Of a stretch of 64,000 bases of DNA, positions 24,870-37,370 are shown in pieces. Made by a program: the position numbers and the translations under genes. How positions within the stretch are numbered: the first letter of the stretch is position 1; each line of letters starts with the position of its first letter. The DNA is taken from positions 8,804,001 to 8,868,000 of the forward strand of contig NZ_CP045096.1 of assembly GCF_009184865.1 (NCBI RefSeq), read 5' to 3'. Origin of the DNA: Streptomyces phaeolivaceus. GTDB lineage: Bacteria; Actinomycetota; Actinomycetes; Streptomycetales; Streptomycetaceae. The notes beneath the pieces are model-generated. The model ran no database searches. It was not told the DNA's origin and saw nothing but the letters and a program-made list of their open reading frames with translations.

Positions 24870-26689
24870 ATGAACGACTTGACGGGCAGCGCCCGTTCGA
24901 CGACGCGGACGTCACCGAGCCGCCCGTGCAGGATCTGGTCGATCTTCCCGGCGTACTCGTAGCCGCCGAGGACCCAGGGGAGCCCGACGGAGGCCAGCCC
25001 GACGGCGGTGGCCTTCGGGTTGCGCACGACCGGGCAGCCCTGGACGTAGAGCGTGGTGTGCTTGCCGTCGTTGACGACCGCCAGGTGCCACCAGGTCTCC
25101 AACGGGGTCTCCTGGCCCCAGTTGGTGGCGATGCCCTGCCGGTTGAGCGGACGCACCGCCCACTGCGGCTCCCGGTCGTTCGACAGCGACAGCGTGGCCA
25201 GCGGCTCGTCCGGGTCGTCGGCGGTCTTGCCCGCCGCGCCGCCCGTGCCGGTCCGGCCGAGGATGCCGGCCCAGGCGTGGTTCGAGGGGTTCCAGTCGGC
25301 GGGCAGCCGGTAGAACGCCTCGATGGTGTAACCGTCCTTGAACGTCGCCGAGTTGAGCGGCGCCCCGTCGACCGTCCGCAGATACGCGCCCTTCAGCGGG
25401 GGCTTGCCGCCGTGGAACTCCAGGCTGCCGTGGCCGGGCTGGTCCGGGTGGTGGTCGGCGGACCAGGTGAGCGTGCCGCCGCCGACCGTGACCAGGCCGA
25501 GGTCGTTGCCGCGCCCCGAGCGGTCCCGGATCGTGCCGCCGACGGCCGACCCGTCCTGCTGACCGTCGAACCGCCAGTACGCGACCGTACCGGGTATCAG
25601 CATCGTCGAGACCGGCCGCGCGGCCCGCGCGGGCACCGGCGCGAACCCGGCGAACCGCTTCTCGAAGTCGATGTCGACCGTGAACCGGTCGGCGTCGCCC
25701 GAGAGTTCGCCCTCCTGCCGCTCCAGCTCGTTGAGGCCCTTCGCGGCCCGGCCCAGGATCCACGGGGAGACCGTCTCCACGTCGATGGTGTTCCGGTCGA
25801 GGTCGAAGCGGTAGAGGCGGATCATCGCGGCGCCGCCGAAGTACCGGTTCTGGTAGTTGGTGAGATGCAGATGGACATCGTTGTCAGCGGTGTTCCTCCG
25901 CGTCGCGCGCGCCGCCGGCCAGTAGTGCCCGTTGAGGGTCAGGAAGATCTGGTCGTGGTCCTTGATCAGCCGGTCCCACAGCGTCTGCCCGTACGACGAG
26001 AGGGAGTCGTCCCCGTCCACCAGCTCATGTGTCGTGAGGACGACCGGTGTCCTCGGGTGCCGGGCCAGGACGTCCTTCGCCCAGGCGAAACCCTTCGCGG
26101 AGAGCCGCCAGTCCAGGGCGAGCACCATCCACTGCCGGCCCGCCGCCTCGAAGAGGTGGAAGGAGTTGTAGCCGTCCGGGGAGGCGCCCCCGAAGGTCGG
26201 GCCGTCCTCGAAACGGGCGGGTCCGAAGACATCCAGGTAGGGGGTCGGGCCCCGCTGGTCGTCGGTGGACGAACGCACGTCGTGGTTGCCGGCGAGGACG
26301 CTGTGGCCGACACCCTTGCGGTCCAGGATCCGGAACGCGTCACCGATCGCCGCGCACTCCTCCTTGGCGCCGTTCTGGGTGAGGTCGCCCAGATGGGAGA
26401 GGAAGACGATGTTCTCCTCCCGCCCCTGCTCCAGCAGATAGCGCAGCGACGCCTCGACGGGCTCCCTGTCGATGCTGGGCCCGTCGAACAGGTACTGGGT
26501 GTCGGGCATGACGGCGAGCGTGAAGCGGCGGCTCATGGTGTCGGGCCTCCAGCGTGCGGGGGCCGCCTGCGCGACGGCGGGCAGCGACACGGTCGCCGCC
26601 GCGCCGAGCAGGGCCGTGGCACGGAGGAAGTTGCGTCTGCCCGAGTGGGCCTGGGCAGACTCCTGCCCCGGTTCGTGCGAGGTGCACAC
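24860..26689 (-). CDS. Tat-secreted calcineurin-like metallophosphoesterase with LamG domain
   Basis: A 609-residue exported enzyme. The Tat signal GRRNFLRATALLGAAATVSL lies at about 17-42. The metallophosphoesterase core (about 55-330) shows VMPDTQYL, LSHLGDLTQNG, LAGNHDVR and TTHELVDGD motifs with the expected metal ligands. A LamG/concanavalin-like domain (about 370-600) begins VAYWRFDGQ, has GYTIEAFYRLPADW, and probably binds carbohydrate. The GTG start has GGAG five bases upstream. Part of the minus-strand glycan locus, downstream of GH2 with only 24 nt between. It would release phosphate from a glycan-linked phosphoester outside the cell. Confidence 0.86.
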   Translation of the reverse strand: MCTSHEPGQESAQAHSGRRNFLRATALLGAAATVSLPAVAQAAPARWRPDTMSRRFTLAVMPDTQYLFDGPSIDREPVEASLRYLLEQGREENIVFLSHLGDLTQNGAKEECAAIGDAFRILDRKGVGHSVLAGNHDVRSSTDDQRGPTPYLDVFGPARFEDGPTFGGASPDGYNSFHLFEAAGRQWMVLALDWRLSAKGFAWAKDVLARHPRTPVVLTTHELVDGDDSLSSYGQTLWDRLIKDHDQIFLTLNGHYWPAARATRRNTADNDVHLHLTNYQNRYFGGAAMIRLYRFDLDRNTIDVETVSPWILGRAAKGLNELERQEGELSGDADRFTVDIDFEKRFAGFAPVPARAARPVSTMLIPGTVAYWRFDGQQDGSAVGGTIRDRSGRGNDLGLVTVGGGTLTWSADHHPDQPGHGSLEFHGGKPPLKGAYLRTVDGAPLNSATFKDGYTIEAFYRLPADWNPSNHAWAGILGRTGTGGAAGKTADDPDEPLATLSLSNDREPQWAVRPLNRQGIATNWGQETPLETWWHLAVVNDGKHTTLYVQGCPVVRNPKATAVGLASVGLPWVLGGYEYAGKIDQILHGRLGDVRVVERALPVKSFMNH

Positions 26690-26713
26690 AGTGACTCCGT
26701 AGGGGTTCGTGGT

Positions 26714-29682
<2,969 letters not shown>

Positions 29683-29686
<4 letters not shown>

Positions 29687-30681
29687 GACCATTCCGAAGT
29701 CGGGAGCGGGAAGCAGGAGGTGACCGGCCGGGGCAACACCCGACCCGCCAGACCCCACACGGGATCGACGGGAACACCGAGCCGGTCCAGGACGGTGGGG
29801 GCGATGTCGATGAGGGCGGGGGAGTCGAGGAGGGTGGTGCGGGAGGGGGCGAGATCTCCTGTCGTTCCGAGTTCGGCCAGGACCACGAAGACCTCCCGCT
29901 CGGCGCGCGTGTCGCCGCCGTGGCCGCCCGTGTCGAGGTGGCCGTGGTCCGTGGTGATCAGGATCGTCCAGTGTTCGTCGGCGCGGGCGGTGAGGGCGTG
30001 CAGGAGGCGGCCCAGGTGGGCGTCCTGGGCGAGGAGGGCCCGGTCGTAGGCGGGGCTGAGGGGGCCCGTGGCGTGGCCGGCCTCGTCGGTGGCGCCGAAG
30101 TAGACGAACAGGAGGTCCGGGTCGTCCTCGGTGAGCCGGCGCACGGCGGCGTCGGCGACGAGCCGGTCCGCACTCGCGTAGCCGTCGGACTCGCCGTCGT
30201 ACCGCACGCGTTCACCGATGCCGGGCCCCAGCGCGCCGCGGTCGATCAGCTCCGGCCAGGACACCACGGCCACCGTGCGCAGACCGGGCCGCGCGGCGGC
30301 GGCGCGGCTGAGGAAGTCGGGGTGGGCGGCGTAGTCGGCGCCCACGAAGTCGTTGCCGGTCACCCCGTGCCGGTCCGGCCACACCCCGGTCAGCACGCTC
30401 GACCAGCCGGGCCCGGAATCGGTGTAGGCCATGCTGGTGGACGGCCCGCCCTCGGCCTGACCGTCCATCTCGCCGTAGGGCAGCAGACCGCTGCCGTACG
30501 CGCCCGCCGCCATCAGGCCGCGCAGCACGGGCGCCGGGGACGAGGGAGGCAGAGGGGGCGGGGCGGGGGTGCCTTCGGCCGGAGGACGGGAGCGGGTCAG
30601 CAGGTCGAAGCGCACCCCGTCCATTCCCACCACCAGCACCTTGCCGCGCCCCGGCCGCCCCGCCTCGCCGTTGTCGGTCAC
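29683..30681 (-). CDS. Alkaline-phosphatase-superfamily phosphodiesterase (type I PDE/NPP-like)
   Basis: A 332-residue cytosolic metalloenzyme: LVVGMDGVRFDLL with the first metal Asp, VTGNDF, FGATDEAGHATGP and TTDHGHLDTGGHG carry the ligands of the nucleotide pyrophosphatase/phosphodiesterase fold. Nucleophile Thr or Ser lies in SGPGWSSVLTG. It sits between the sugar importer and GH2, overlapping GH2 by four bases, so it probably hydrolyses a phosphodiester or phosphosugar brought in with the glycan. A phosphoglycerate-mutase-like or phosphonoacetate-hydrolase activity is also possible. Confidence 0.83.
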
Positions 30682-30706
30682 CGCGCACCCCTCTCCGGCA
30701 GGCCGT

Positions 30707-31612
30707 TCAACTGCCCTGGACCGCGCCCTCGGTGGCGCCCGCGATGAAGCCGCGCGCGAAGATCGCGAAGACGATGACCAGCGGGAGGGACGCCATCAGC
30801 ACACCGGCCATGACCATGCTGTAGTCGGTGTTGTGGCCGACGTTGAGCTGGGCCAGCTCCACCTGGAGCGTGACGTGGTCGGGGTTGGTGAGCACGATGA
30901 GCGGCCAGACGTAGTCGTTCCAGGCGCCGACGAAGGCGTAGATGGCGAGGAAGGACATCGCGGGCCTGATCATCGGCAGCGCGATGTTCCAGTACTGCCG
31001 GAAGAACCCGGCGCCGTCGATACGGGCCGCGTCCAGCAGTTCGTCGGGCACCCCGTTCTCGATGTACTGGCGCAGCCAGAAGATGCCGAACGCGTTGGAC
31101 AGGGCGGGCCAGACCAGCGCCTTGAGCATGCCGACCCAGCCGACCTCGGACATCAGGATGAACTGCGGCAGCACGGCCAGCTGCAGCGGCAGCATCATGA
31201 ACACCAGCAGCGTGCCGAAGAGGATCTTGCGCCCGGGGAACTCGAACTTGGCGAAGGCGAAGGCCGCCAGGGAGTCCACGAACAGCACCAGGACCGTGGT
31301 GACGGACGCGATGACGATCGTGTTGAGCATCGACCCGAAGAAGTCGATGGTGTCGAGCACACCCCGGATGTTCTCCAGCAGATGGGAGCCGAAGATCAGT
31401 TTGGGCGGGCTCTTGTAGATGTCCCGGGTGGTGTTGGTCGCCATCACGATCGTCCACACGAACGGGAAGACCGAGATCAGTACGGCGATGATCAGGAAGA
31501 CGTGCGCGGACAGGCCCTTGGGGCGGCGCGACCGCTTGGCGCCCGTGGTCGGCCCTGCGCCCCTGCTCGGCTTCGCGCCCGTGGTCGGCCGTGGCGTGGC
31601 GGCGGTCGTCAT
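30707..31612 (-). CDS. Sugar ABC transporter permease (MalG type)
   Basis: A 301-residue inner-membrane permease with six predicted helices and the binding-protein-dependent EAA loop (ELLDAARIDGAGFFRQYWNIALP), the docking site for an MsiK-type ATPase encoded elsewhere. The N-terminal about 35 residues are Thr/Arg-rich with two TTGAK-like copies. Its ATG overlaps the stop of the partner permease (ATGA). Together with that permease and the binding protein it forms a CUT1-family importer for oligosaccharides. Confidence 0.92.
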   Translation of the reverse strand: MTTAATPRPTTGAKPSRGAGPTTGAKRSRRPKGLSAHVFLIIAVLISVFPFVWTIVMATNTTRDIYKSPPKLIFGSHLLENIRGVLDTIDFFGSMLNTIVIASVTTVLVLFVDSLAAFAFAKFEFPGRKILFGTLLVFMMLPLQLAVLPQFILMSEVGWVGMLKALVWPALSNAFGIFWLRQYIENGVPDELLDAARIDGAGFFRQYWNIALPMIRPAMSFLAIYAFVGAWNDYVWPLIVLTNPDHVTLQVELAQLNVGHNTDYSMVMAGVLMASLPLVIVFAIFARGFIAGATEGAVQGS

Positions 31613-32616
31613 GACTTCCTCCCTCGTTGCACGATGCGCCAGTTGATGACGACGAGCACGATGATCAGTACGAAGAAGGCCCACACGATGGCCGCGCCGT
31701 AGCCGTAGTCGTTGTCGAGGAAGGCCGACTGGTAGAAGTACAGCAGCGTGGTCAGACCCGCCTGTCCCGGTCCGCCGAGGTTCTGGTTGGCGGCGTTGCT
31801 GGCGAAGAGCACCTGGGGTTCGCTGAAGCTCTGCAGACCGTTGATCGTGGAGACGACGACGGTGAACAGGATGATCGGCCGCATGATCGGAATGGTGATC
31901 TGGAAGAACGTGCGGATCGGACCGGCGCCGTCCATCTTGGCCGCCTCGTAGACCGACTGCGGGATGGCCTGGAGGCCGGCCAGATAGATGATCATGTTGT
32001 AGCCGGTCCACATCCAGGTCATCAGCAGCGCGATGACCACCTTGATCAGCCACGGGTTGCTCAGCCACGGCACGGGCGAGATGCCGACCGTGCCCAGGAT
32101 CGCGTTGACCAGACCGAAGTCGTTGCTGAACACTGCGCCGAAGAAGATCGCGACGGCGACGATCGACGTCACGTTCGGGACGTAGAGGGCGATGCGGTAG
32201 AAGCCCTTGAAGCGGCGCACCGAGTGCAGCAGCGTGGCCAGGACCAGGGCGCCGAAGAGCGTGGGCACGGTGGACAGGACCCAGATCAGCAGGGTGTTGC
32301 GGATCGACAGCCAGAAGACCGGATCGCTCCACAGGAACTCGAACTGCTGGAGGCCCACGAACTGCTTGGTGCCCAGGCCGTCGTAGCGCTGGAAGGACAG
32401 ATACAGCGAGTAGAAGACGGGGACGAACGAGAAGACCAGGAAGACCAGATAGAACGGCGAGATCGCCAGGTACTGCCGCCAGTACGACAGCACCCCGCGA
32501 CGTGTGGGCCGCACGGCGCCCGCGGGCGGGGTGCGCCGCGGGCGGAAGCGGGCCGGGCCCGGCCCGCCACGGTGCTCTGGCACCGTGGCGGAGCCGGTGA
32601 CCGGAGGTGACGACAC
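31609..32616 (-). CDS. Sugar ABC transporter permease (MalF type)
   Basis: A 335-residue six-helix permease with EAA loop (YEAAKMDGAGPIRTFFQITIP). It starts one base after the binding-protein stop and overlaps the MalG-type partner at its 3' end. CUT1-family importer subunit. The locus encodes no ATPase, as is usual in Streptomyces where one MsiK serves several systems. Confidence 0.92.
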   Translation of the reverse strand: MSSPPVTGSATVPEHRGGPGPARFRPRRTPPAGAVRPTRRGVLSYWRQYLAISPFYLVFLVFSFVPVFYSLYLSFQRYDGLGTKQFVGLQQFEFLWSDPVFWLSIRNTLLIWVLSTVPTLFGALVLATLLHSVRRFKGFYRIALYVPNVTSIVAVAIFFGAVFSNDFGLVNAILGTVGISPVPWLSNPWLIKVVIALLMTWMWTGYNMIIYLAGLQAIPQSVYEAAKMDGAGPIRTFFQITIPIMRPIILFTVVVSTINGLQSFSEPQVLFASNAANQNLGGPGQAGLTTLLYFYQSAFLDNDYGYGAAIVWAFFVLIIVLVVINWRIVQRGRKS

Positions 32617-32617
32617 C

Positions 32618-33898
32618 TCAGTTCACCCCCTGCCGCCTGGCGATCTGCTTGGCCTGGGAGACCGCGTCCTTCCAGGCGTCGTCGGGCTTCTTGCCCTTGG
32701 CCTCGATGCTGGTCAGCTCGGCCATGAAGGGAGCCATCACCGCGGAGTCGGCGGGCGCCTCGTAGCTGATCGGGATCGCCTCGGCGGCCGGGCCGAAGAC
32801 CTCGATGATCTTCTGTCCGCCGAAGAAGGCGTCGGGGCCCGTCATGGCCGGCATCGCGTACGTCTCCGGCGAGGCGGGGAAGATCGCGGCGTCGGTGAAG
32901 CTCTTGGCGTTGTTGTCGGGGCTCAGGATCCAGTTGATGATCTTGAATGCCTCTTCGGGGTTCCGGCACTGCTTGGGCAGCGTCAGATAGGAGCCGCCCT
33001 GGTTGGCCGGCCCGCCCGGGGTCGCGGTGACCCGCCACTTGCCCTTGGTGGCCGGGGCCGCCGACTCGATGTCCAGCGCGTGCCAGGCGGCGCCGACCTC
33101 GGTGGTCAGGCTCTTGCCGACGGCCGCGTTCCAGCTCTGGTCGTTGATCTTGGCGTCGAGGCCGAGCGTGTAGGCGCGTATCGCGTGGTCCCACGCGGCG
33201 CGGATGTGGTCCTGGTCGCCGATGAAGTGGTTGTCCTTGTCGATGAACCGTGTGGTGCCCTGGCCGACCGCGATGCTGAAGACCGAGCCCATGTTGTTGA
33301 TGAGGAAGGTGCCGGGCAGCGCCTTCTTCAGCTCGCTGCCGAGCGCGAAGTAGTCGTCCCAGGTCTTGGCCTCGGCGGCGACCTTCGCCGGGTCGCTGGG
33401 CAGGCCCGCCTTCTCGAACTGGTCGGCGCGGTAGAAGAGCGCGGTGGGGCCGATGTCGATCGGGAAGCCGATCTGCTTGCCGTCCTCGGTCTGGGCGAGC
33501 TTGGTCTTCCACTCCAGGTACTGCGAGGAGATCTTCTTGAAGCCCAGGTCGTTCAGGTCGAGGAAGCGGTCGGCGTTGGGCAGGAAGGAGGCGATGTCCT
33601 CGCCCTTGATGCCGGTGATGTCCGGCACGGAGGAGCCGCCGGCCGCGAGGGTGGTGGTGAGCTTCTGCTTGAAGTCGCCGCCGATGGAGGAACTGGTCAG
33701 CTTGATCTGGCTCTTGAAGTGCGTCTTGGCCTCGGCGACCACCTTGTCGCTGAGGGCGCCGCCCCAGTACCACAGGGTGAGGTTCTTGCCGTTCTTGGTG
33801 CCGCCGGAATCCGAGCCGCCGCCACAGGCGACGGTCAGTCCGGAGGCCGCCGCGGTGAACACGGCAGCCTGGAGGAAGCCTCTACGAGAAAGGTCCAC
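32618..33898 (-). CDS. Sugar-binding lipoprotein of the ABC importer
   Basis: A 426-residue solute-binding protein of the CUT1 family. The N-terminus SRRGFLQAAVFTAAASGLTVAC has a Tat-like SRRGFL and a lipobox ending at Cys-25. The mature domain begins NLTLWYWGGALSDKVV and contains the GGGSSVPDITGI-type region of sugar-binding proteins. A lipid-anchored receptor that defines importer specificity, probably an oligosaccharide released from a mannose- or galactose-containing glycan (inference from neighbours). The GTG start has CAGGAG upstream. Confidence 0.9.
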   Translation of the reverse strand: MDLSRRGFLQAAVFTAAASGLTVACGGGSDSGGTKNGKNLTLWYWGGALSDKVVAEAKTHFKSQIKLTSSSIGGDFKQKLTTTLAAGGSSVPDITGIKGEDIASFLPNADRFLDLNDLGFKKISSQYLEWKTKLAQTEDGKQIGFPIDIGPTALFYRADQFEKAGLPSDPAKVAAEAKTWDDYFALGSELKKALPGTFLINNMGSVFSIAVGQGTTRFIDKDNHFIGDQDHIRAAWDHAIRAYTLGLDAKINDQSWNAAVGKSLTTEVGAAWHALDIESAAPATKGKWRVTATPGGPANQGGSYLTLPKQCRNPEEAFKIINWILSPDNNAKSFTDAAIFPASPETYAMPAMTGPDAFFGGQKIIEVFGPAAEAIPISYEAPADSAVMAPFMAELTSIEAKGKKPDDAWKDAVSQAKQIARRQGVN

Positions 33899-33904
33899 GG
33901 GTCA

Positions 33905-33924
33905 CTCCTGTTTGTTCCTGTTCG
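33905..33924. promoter_or_regulatory. 10-bp direct repeat at the binding-protein gene start
   Basis: CTCCTGTTTG and TTCCTGTTCG are consecutive and differ at two of ten positions. The spacing of one helical turn suits a DeoR-type operator, but the proximal copy contains the Shine-Dalgarno, so chance duplication is possible. Confidence 0.3.
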
Positions 33925-33951
33925 TGGTACTTCGGGGCTTTGGTGCGGAGG

Positions 33952-33987
33952 TGCAGGGGGTGCAGGGGGTGCAGGGGGTGCAGGGGA
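33952..33987. repeat. 9-bp tandem repeat, four units
   Basis: TGCAGGGGG occurs three times, followed by TGCAGGGGA, in the 99-nt gap between the PfkB kinase and the binding-protein gene. Simple slippage-type repeat with no evident function. Confidence 0.8.
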
Positions 33988-33997
33988 ACGCGGGGGG

Positions 33998-35017
33998 TCA
34001 GTGGGGCCGCGCGGGCGGGGTGACCGGGGCGAGGCGCGCCGGTGGGCCGACGTCGGCGGGGATGCGGTCCGTGAGGAAGCCGTAGGCCTTCCTCAGGCCG
34101 GGGTCGGTCAGGGAGCGCCACCAGCGGTCGACGCCGTACCAGCCGGGCGCGGCCAGGCCGCCGCCGTGCCGGCCGACCGACAGTCCGGCGGACAGTACGG
34201 CGAACCGCAGGCGTTCCGTCAGGGGCCAGCCGCCGAGGGAGGCGGCGACGAAGCTCGCGCCGAAGACGTCGCCGGCGCCCGTCGCGTCGAGCACGTCGAC
34301 GTCCAGGGCCGGGACCTCGGCGTACTCACCGGTCGTCTGGTCCACCGCGACCGCGCCCTCGCCGCCGCGGGTGACCACGGCCACCGGCACCAGCTCGCTC
34401 AGCGTGCCGAGCGCGGCGACCGCGCTGTCGGTGCGGGTGTACGCCATCGCCTCGGTCTCGTTGGGGAGGAAGGCGTGACACAGGGCGAGTTGGTCGAGCA
34501 GGTCGCGGGACCACCGCTGGGTGGGGTCCCAGCCGACGTCCGCGTAGATGCGGGTGCCGTTGGCGGCGGCCTTGGCGAGCCACTCGCGCGGCTCGGCCTC
34601 GATGTGCACGAGCGCCGTGCGCGACTCGGGCGGGTCGCCCATGAGGACGTCCTGCGAGTACGGCGGCTCCTGGCCGTGGGTGACCAGGGCACGGTCGTGG
34701 CCGTGCGCCAGGGAGACGGTGACGGGGGTGTGCCAGCCGTCCGCGGTGCGCGAGAGGGAGAGGTCGACGCCCTCCTGCCCGGCGAGGACCTCACGGCAGT
34801 ACTCGCCGTAGTAGTCGTCGCCGAAGACCGTGGCCAGGGAGGTCCTGAGGCCGAAACGGGCGGCGGCGACCGCCAGGTTGGCGATGCCGCCCGGACCACA
34901 GCCCATGCCGTCGGTCCAGATCTCCTCGCCGGGGGTGGGCGGCTTTCCCAGCCCCGTCAGCACGAGGTCGTAGAAGAGCAGCCCGGTCAGCAGCACATCG
35001 GGCCGGTCGTCGTCCAC
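33998..35017 (-). CDS. PfkB-family sugar kinase
   Basis: A 339-residue ribokinase/PfkB-fold kinase: GCGPGGIANLAVAAARFG near residue 40 (substrate side) and DATGAGDVFGASFV near 255 (anion hole and catalytic Asp). It phosphorylates a monosaccharide or nucleoside made inside the cell by the GH2/GH38 enzymes. First gene of the minus-strand arm of the glycan locus. The GTG start is preceded by GAGAGG. The exact sugar cannot be read from sequence. Confidence 0.87.
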   Translation of the reverse strand: MDDDRPDVLLTGLLFYDLVLTGLGKPPTPGEEIWTDGMGCGPGGIANLAVAAARFGLRTSLATVFGDDYYGEYCREVLAGQEGVDLSLSRTADGWHTPVTVSLAHGHDRALVTHGQEPPYSQDVLMGDPPESRTALVHIEAEPREWLAKAAANGTRIYADVGWDPTQRWSRDLLDQLALCHAFLPNETEAMAYTRTDSAVAALGTLSELVPVAVVTRGGEGAVAVDQTTGEYAEVPALDVDVLDATGAGDVFGASFVAASLGGWPLTERLRFAVLSAGLSVGRHGGGLAAPGWYGVDRWWRSLTDPGLRKAYGFLTDRIPADVGPPARLAPVTPPARPH

Positions 35018-35059
35018 GTGTGCACCTCTCGTCAGAACTCTTCAAATTCGATGCCGGGA

Positions 35060-35088
35060 ATCGTGCGCCGATCCGAGAGATTGGTCAA
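35060..35088 (-). promoter_or_regulatory. Candidate promoter of the kinase-importer operon
   Basis: On the minus strand TTGACC (35088-35083), a 17-nt spacer and CACGAT (35065-35060) give a weak -35/-10 pair about 45 nt before the kinase start, in the AT-enriched gap shared with the DeoR gene. Confidence 0.3.
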
Positions 35089-35123
35089 TACCCGAGCAGA
35101 AGTGAGCATGGATTTGATTGGGG

Positions 35124-35894
35124 ATGACGAGTACTGTTCAGCGCGTGCTGGCAGAGCGACGACACCAACTCATCCTGCGGGCCCTGAGATCAGGGGGCCC
35201 GGCGGCAGTCACCGACCTGTCCGAACAGCTCGGTGTGAGCCCCGCCACCATTCGGCGAGACCTCGTCCGGCTGGAGGAGGAGGGGCTGCTCACCCGTGTG
35301 CACGGCGGTGCCGTCGTGGACGAGGGCGATCAGCCCTTCGCCGAGGTCGCCGAGGTCCGGGTGGCCGAGAAGGACGCGATAGCGGCGAAGGCCGCCTCGA
35401 TGCTCCACGACGGTCAGTCCGTGCTCCTCGACATCGGGACCACCGCCTACCGGCTGGCCCGGCAGCTGCACGGCCGCCGGCTCACCGTGATCACCAGCAA
35501 TCTGGTGGTCTACGAGGAGCTGGCCGACGACGAGGGCATCGAACTGGTGCTGCTCGGCGGCATGGTCCGCCGCGAGTACCGTTCCCTCGTCGGCTTCCTC
35601 ACCGAGGACAACCTGCGGCAACTCCACGCCGACTGGCTGTTCCTGGGCACGAGCGGAGTGCGGCCCGGCGGACAGGTGATGGACACGACCGTCGTCGAGG
35701 TCCCCGTCAAACGCGCGATGATCAGGGCGAGCGACAAGGTCGTCCTGCTCGCGGACTCCGCCAAGTTCCCCGGCACGGGGATGGCGAAGGTCTGCGGACC
35801 CGGGGAACTCGACGTGGTCGTGACCAACGGGTCGGTGGATCCGGGCACCCGGTCGTCCTTCGAGGACGCGGGGGTCGAAGTGGTCACCGCATGA
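35124..35894 (+). CDS. DeoR-family transcriptional regulator
   Basis: A 256-residue DeoR/GlpR-type regulator. N-terminal helix-turn-helix (VTDLSEQLGVSPATIRRDLVRLEEEGLLTRVHGGAV) is followed by a DeoR sensor domain that binds phosphorylated sugars (DIGTTAYRLARQL, ITSNLVVYEEL, LGGMVRREYRSLVG, DSAKF). It stands between the two arms of the glycan locus and probably controls both, responding to a sugar phosphate. The ATG at 35124 is used; GTG at 35145 would give the common start VLAERRHQL, so the true start is uncertain by seven codons. Confidence 0.87.
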   Translation: MTSTVQRVLAERRHQLILRALRSGGPAAVTDLSEQLGVSPATIRRDLVRLEEEGLLTRVHGGAVVDEGDQPFAEVAEVRVAEKDAIAAKAASMLHDGQSVLLDIGTTAYRLARQLHGRRLTVITSNLVVYEELADDEGIELVLLGGMVRREYRSLVGFLTEDNLRQLHADWLFLGTSGVRPGGQVMDTTVVEVPVKRAMIRASDKVVLLADSAKFPGTGMAKVCGPGELDVVVTNGSVDPGTRSSFEDAGVEVVTA

Positions 35895-35976
35895 CCGCCC
35901 CCGGGAGGGGAGGGCTGACACGTGTCGGACGATCCGCACGGCCCGCACAAGCACGATCGGCAAAGGTGGTAGTTGC

Positions 35977-37317
35977 GTGAAGCTGACGATTCTGGGCGGC
36001 GGAGGATTCCGGGTGCCCCTCGTGTACGGGGCGCTCCTCGGGGACCGCGCCGAGGGCCGGGTCACCCATGTCGTCCTGCACGACCTGGACGCCGAGCGGC
36101 TCTCCGCCGTCACCCGCGTCCTCGCCGAGCAGGCCGCCGACGTCCCGGGCGCCCCCGAGGTGACCGCCACCACCGACCTCGACGAGGCCCTCACCGGCGC
36201 CGACTTCATCTTCTCCGCGATCCGAGTCGGCGGTCTTCAGGGCCGCGCGAACGACGAGCGGGTCGCCCTCGACGAGGGTGTCCTCGGCCAGGAGACCGTC
36301 GGCGCCGGCGGTATCGCCTACGGCCTGCGCACGGTCCCGGTCGCCGTGGACATCGCCCGGCGCGTGGCCCGGCTCGCCCCCGACGCCTGGGTCATCAACT
36401 TCACCAACCCGGCCGGCCTGGTCACCGAGGCCATGTCCCGCCACCTCGGCGACCGCGTCATCGGCATCTGCGACTCACCCGTCGGCCTAGGCCGCCGCAT
36501 CGCCCGCGTCCTCGGGGCCGCCAACCCGGCCGAGGCCTGGATCGACTACGTCGGCCTCAACCACCTCGGCTGGGTACGCGGTCTGCACATCGCCGGCCGC
36601 GACGAACTCCCGCGCCTGCTCGCCGACCGCGACCTCCTCGGCTCCTTCGAGGAGGGCAAGCTCTTCGGCGTCGACTGGCTCCGGTCCCTCGGCGCGATCC
36701 CCAACGAGTATCTGCACTACTACTACTTCAACCGCGAGGCCGTCCGCGCCTACCAGGCGGTCGAGAAGACCCGAGGCGCCTTCCTCAAGGACCAGCAGGC
36801 CCAGTTCTACGAGGAGATGCGCCGCCCGGACGCCCACGCCCTCAAGGCCTGGGACCGCACCCGCGCCGAGCGCGAGGCCACCTACATGGCGGAGAACCGG
36901 GAGACGGCCGGCGCCGGCGAACGCGACGCCGACGACCTGTCCGGCGGCTACGAGAAGGTCGCCCTCGCCCTGATGCGGGCCATCGCCCGCGACGAGCGCA
37001 CCACCCTCATCCTCAACGTCCGCAACAAGGGCACCCTCGCCGCCCTCGACACCGAGGCGGTCATCGAGGTGCCCTGCCTGGTCGACGCCAACGGCGCCCA
37101 CCCGGTCTCCGTCGCCCCCCTGCCCGACCACGCCACCGGCCTGGTCTGCGCGGTCAAGGCCGTCGAACGCGAAGTCCTGTCCGCCGCCGAGGCGGGCTCC
37201 CGTACCACCGCGGTGAAGGCCTTCGCCCTGCACCCGCTGGTCGACTCGGTCAATGTGGCGCGCAGGCTGGTGGAGGGGTACACCGAGGTCCACCCTGGCC
37301 TGGCGTACCTTAAGTAG
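35977..37317 (+). CDS. Glycoside hydrolase family 4 (6-phospho-glucosidase-like)
   Basis: A 446-residue NAD- and Mn-dependent GH4 enzyme. N-terminal Rossmann motif LTILGGGGFRVP is present. The metal-binding cysteine in GICDSPVGLGRR, NFTNPAGLV and NHLGWVRG are characteristic. GH4 enzymes cleave 6-phospho-alpha or -beta-glucosides by an oxidation-elimination route; some act on non-phosphorylated substrates. The locus has no PTS, so the substrate would have to be phosphorylated internally or imported as a phosphosugar. The GTG start has AAAGGTGG upstream. Transcribed with GH38. Confidence 0.9.
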   Translation: MKLTILGGGGFRVPLVYGALLGDRAEGRVTHVVLHDLDAERLSAVTRVLAEQAADVPGAPEVTATTDLDEALTGADFIFSAIRVGGLQGRANDERVALDEGVLGQETVGAGGIAYGLRTVPVAVDIARRVARLAPDAWVINFTNPAGLVTEAMSRHLGDRVIGICDSPVGLGRRIARVLGAANPAEAWIDYVGLNHLGWVRGLHIAGRDELPRLLADRDLLGSFEEGKLFGVDWLRSLGAIPNEYLHYYYFNREAVRAYQAVEKTRGAFLKDQQAQFYEEMRRPDAHALKAWDRTRAEREATYMAENRETAGAGERDADDLSGGYEKVALALMRAIARDERTTLILNVRNKGTLAALDTEAVIEVPCLVDANGAHPVSVAPLPDHATGLVCAVKAVEREVLSAAEAGSRTTAVKAFALHPLVDSVNVARRLVEGYTEVHPGLAYLK

Positions 37318-37327
37318 GCCCCCCGTC

Positions 37328-37341
37328 GGAAAGCGCTTTCC
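37328..37341. promoter_or_regulatory. 14-bp LacI-type palindrome before GH38
   Basis: GGAAAGCGCTTTCC is a perfect palindrome with the AGCGCT core, placed between GH4 and GH38 (30 nt before the GH38 start). It suggests a second layer of control by a LacI-family regulator encoded elsewhere. Confidence 0.55.
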
Positions 37342-37370
37342 CCCGCTCGCTCCCTCTCTGGAGACCCGTC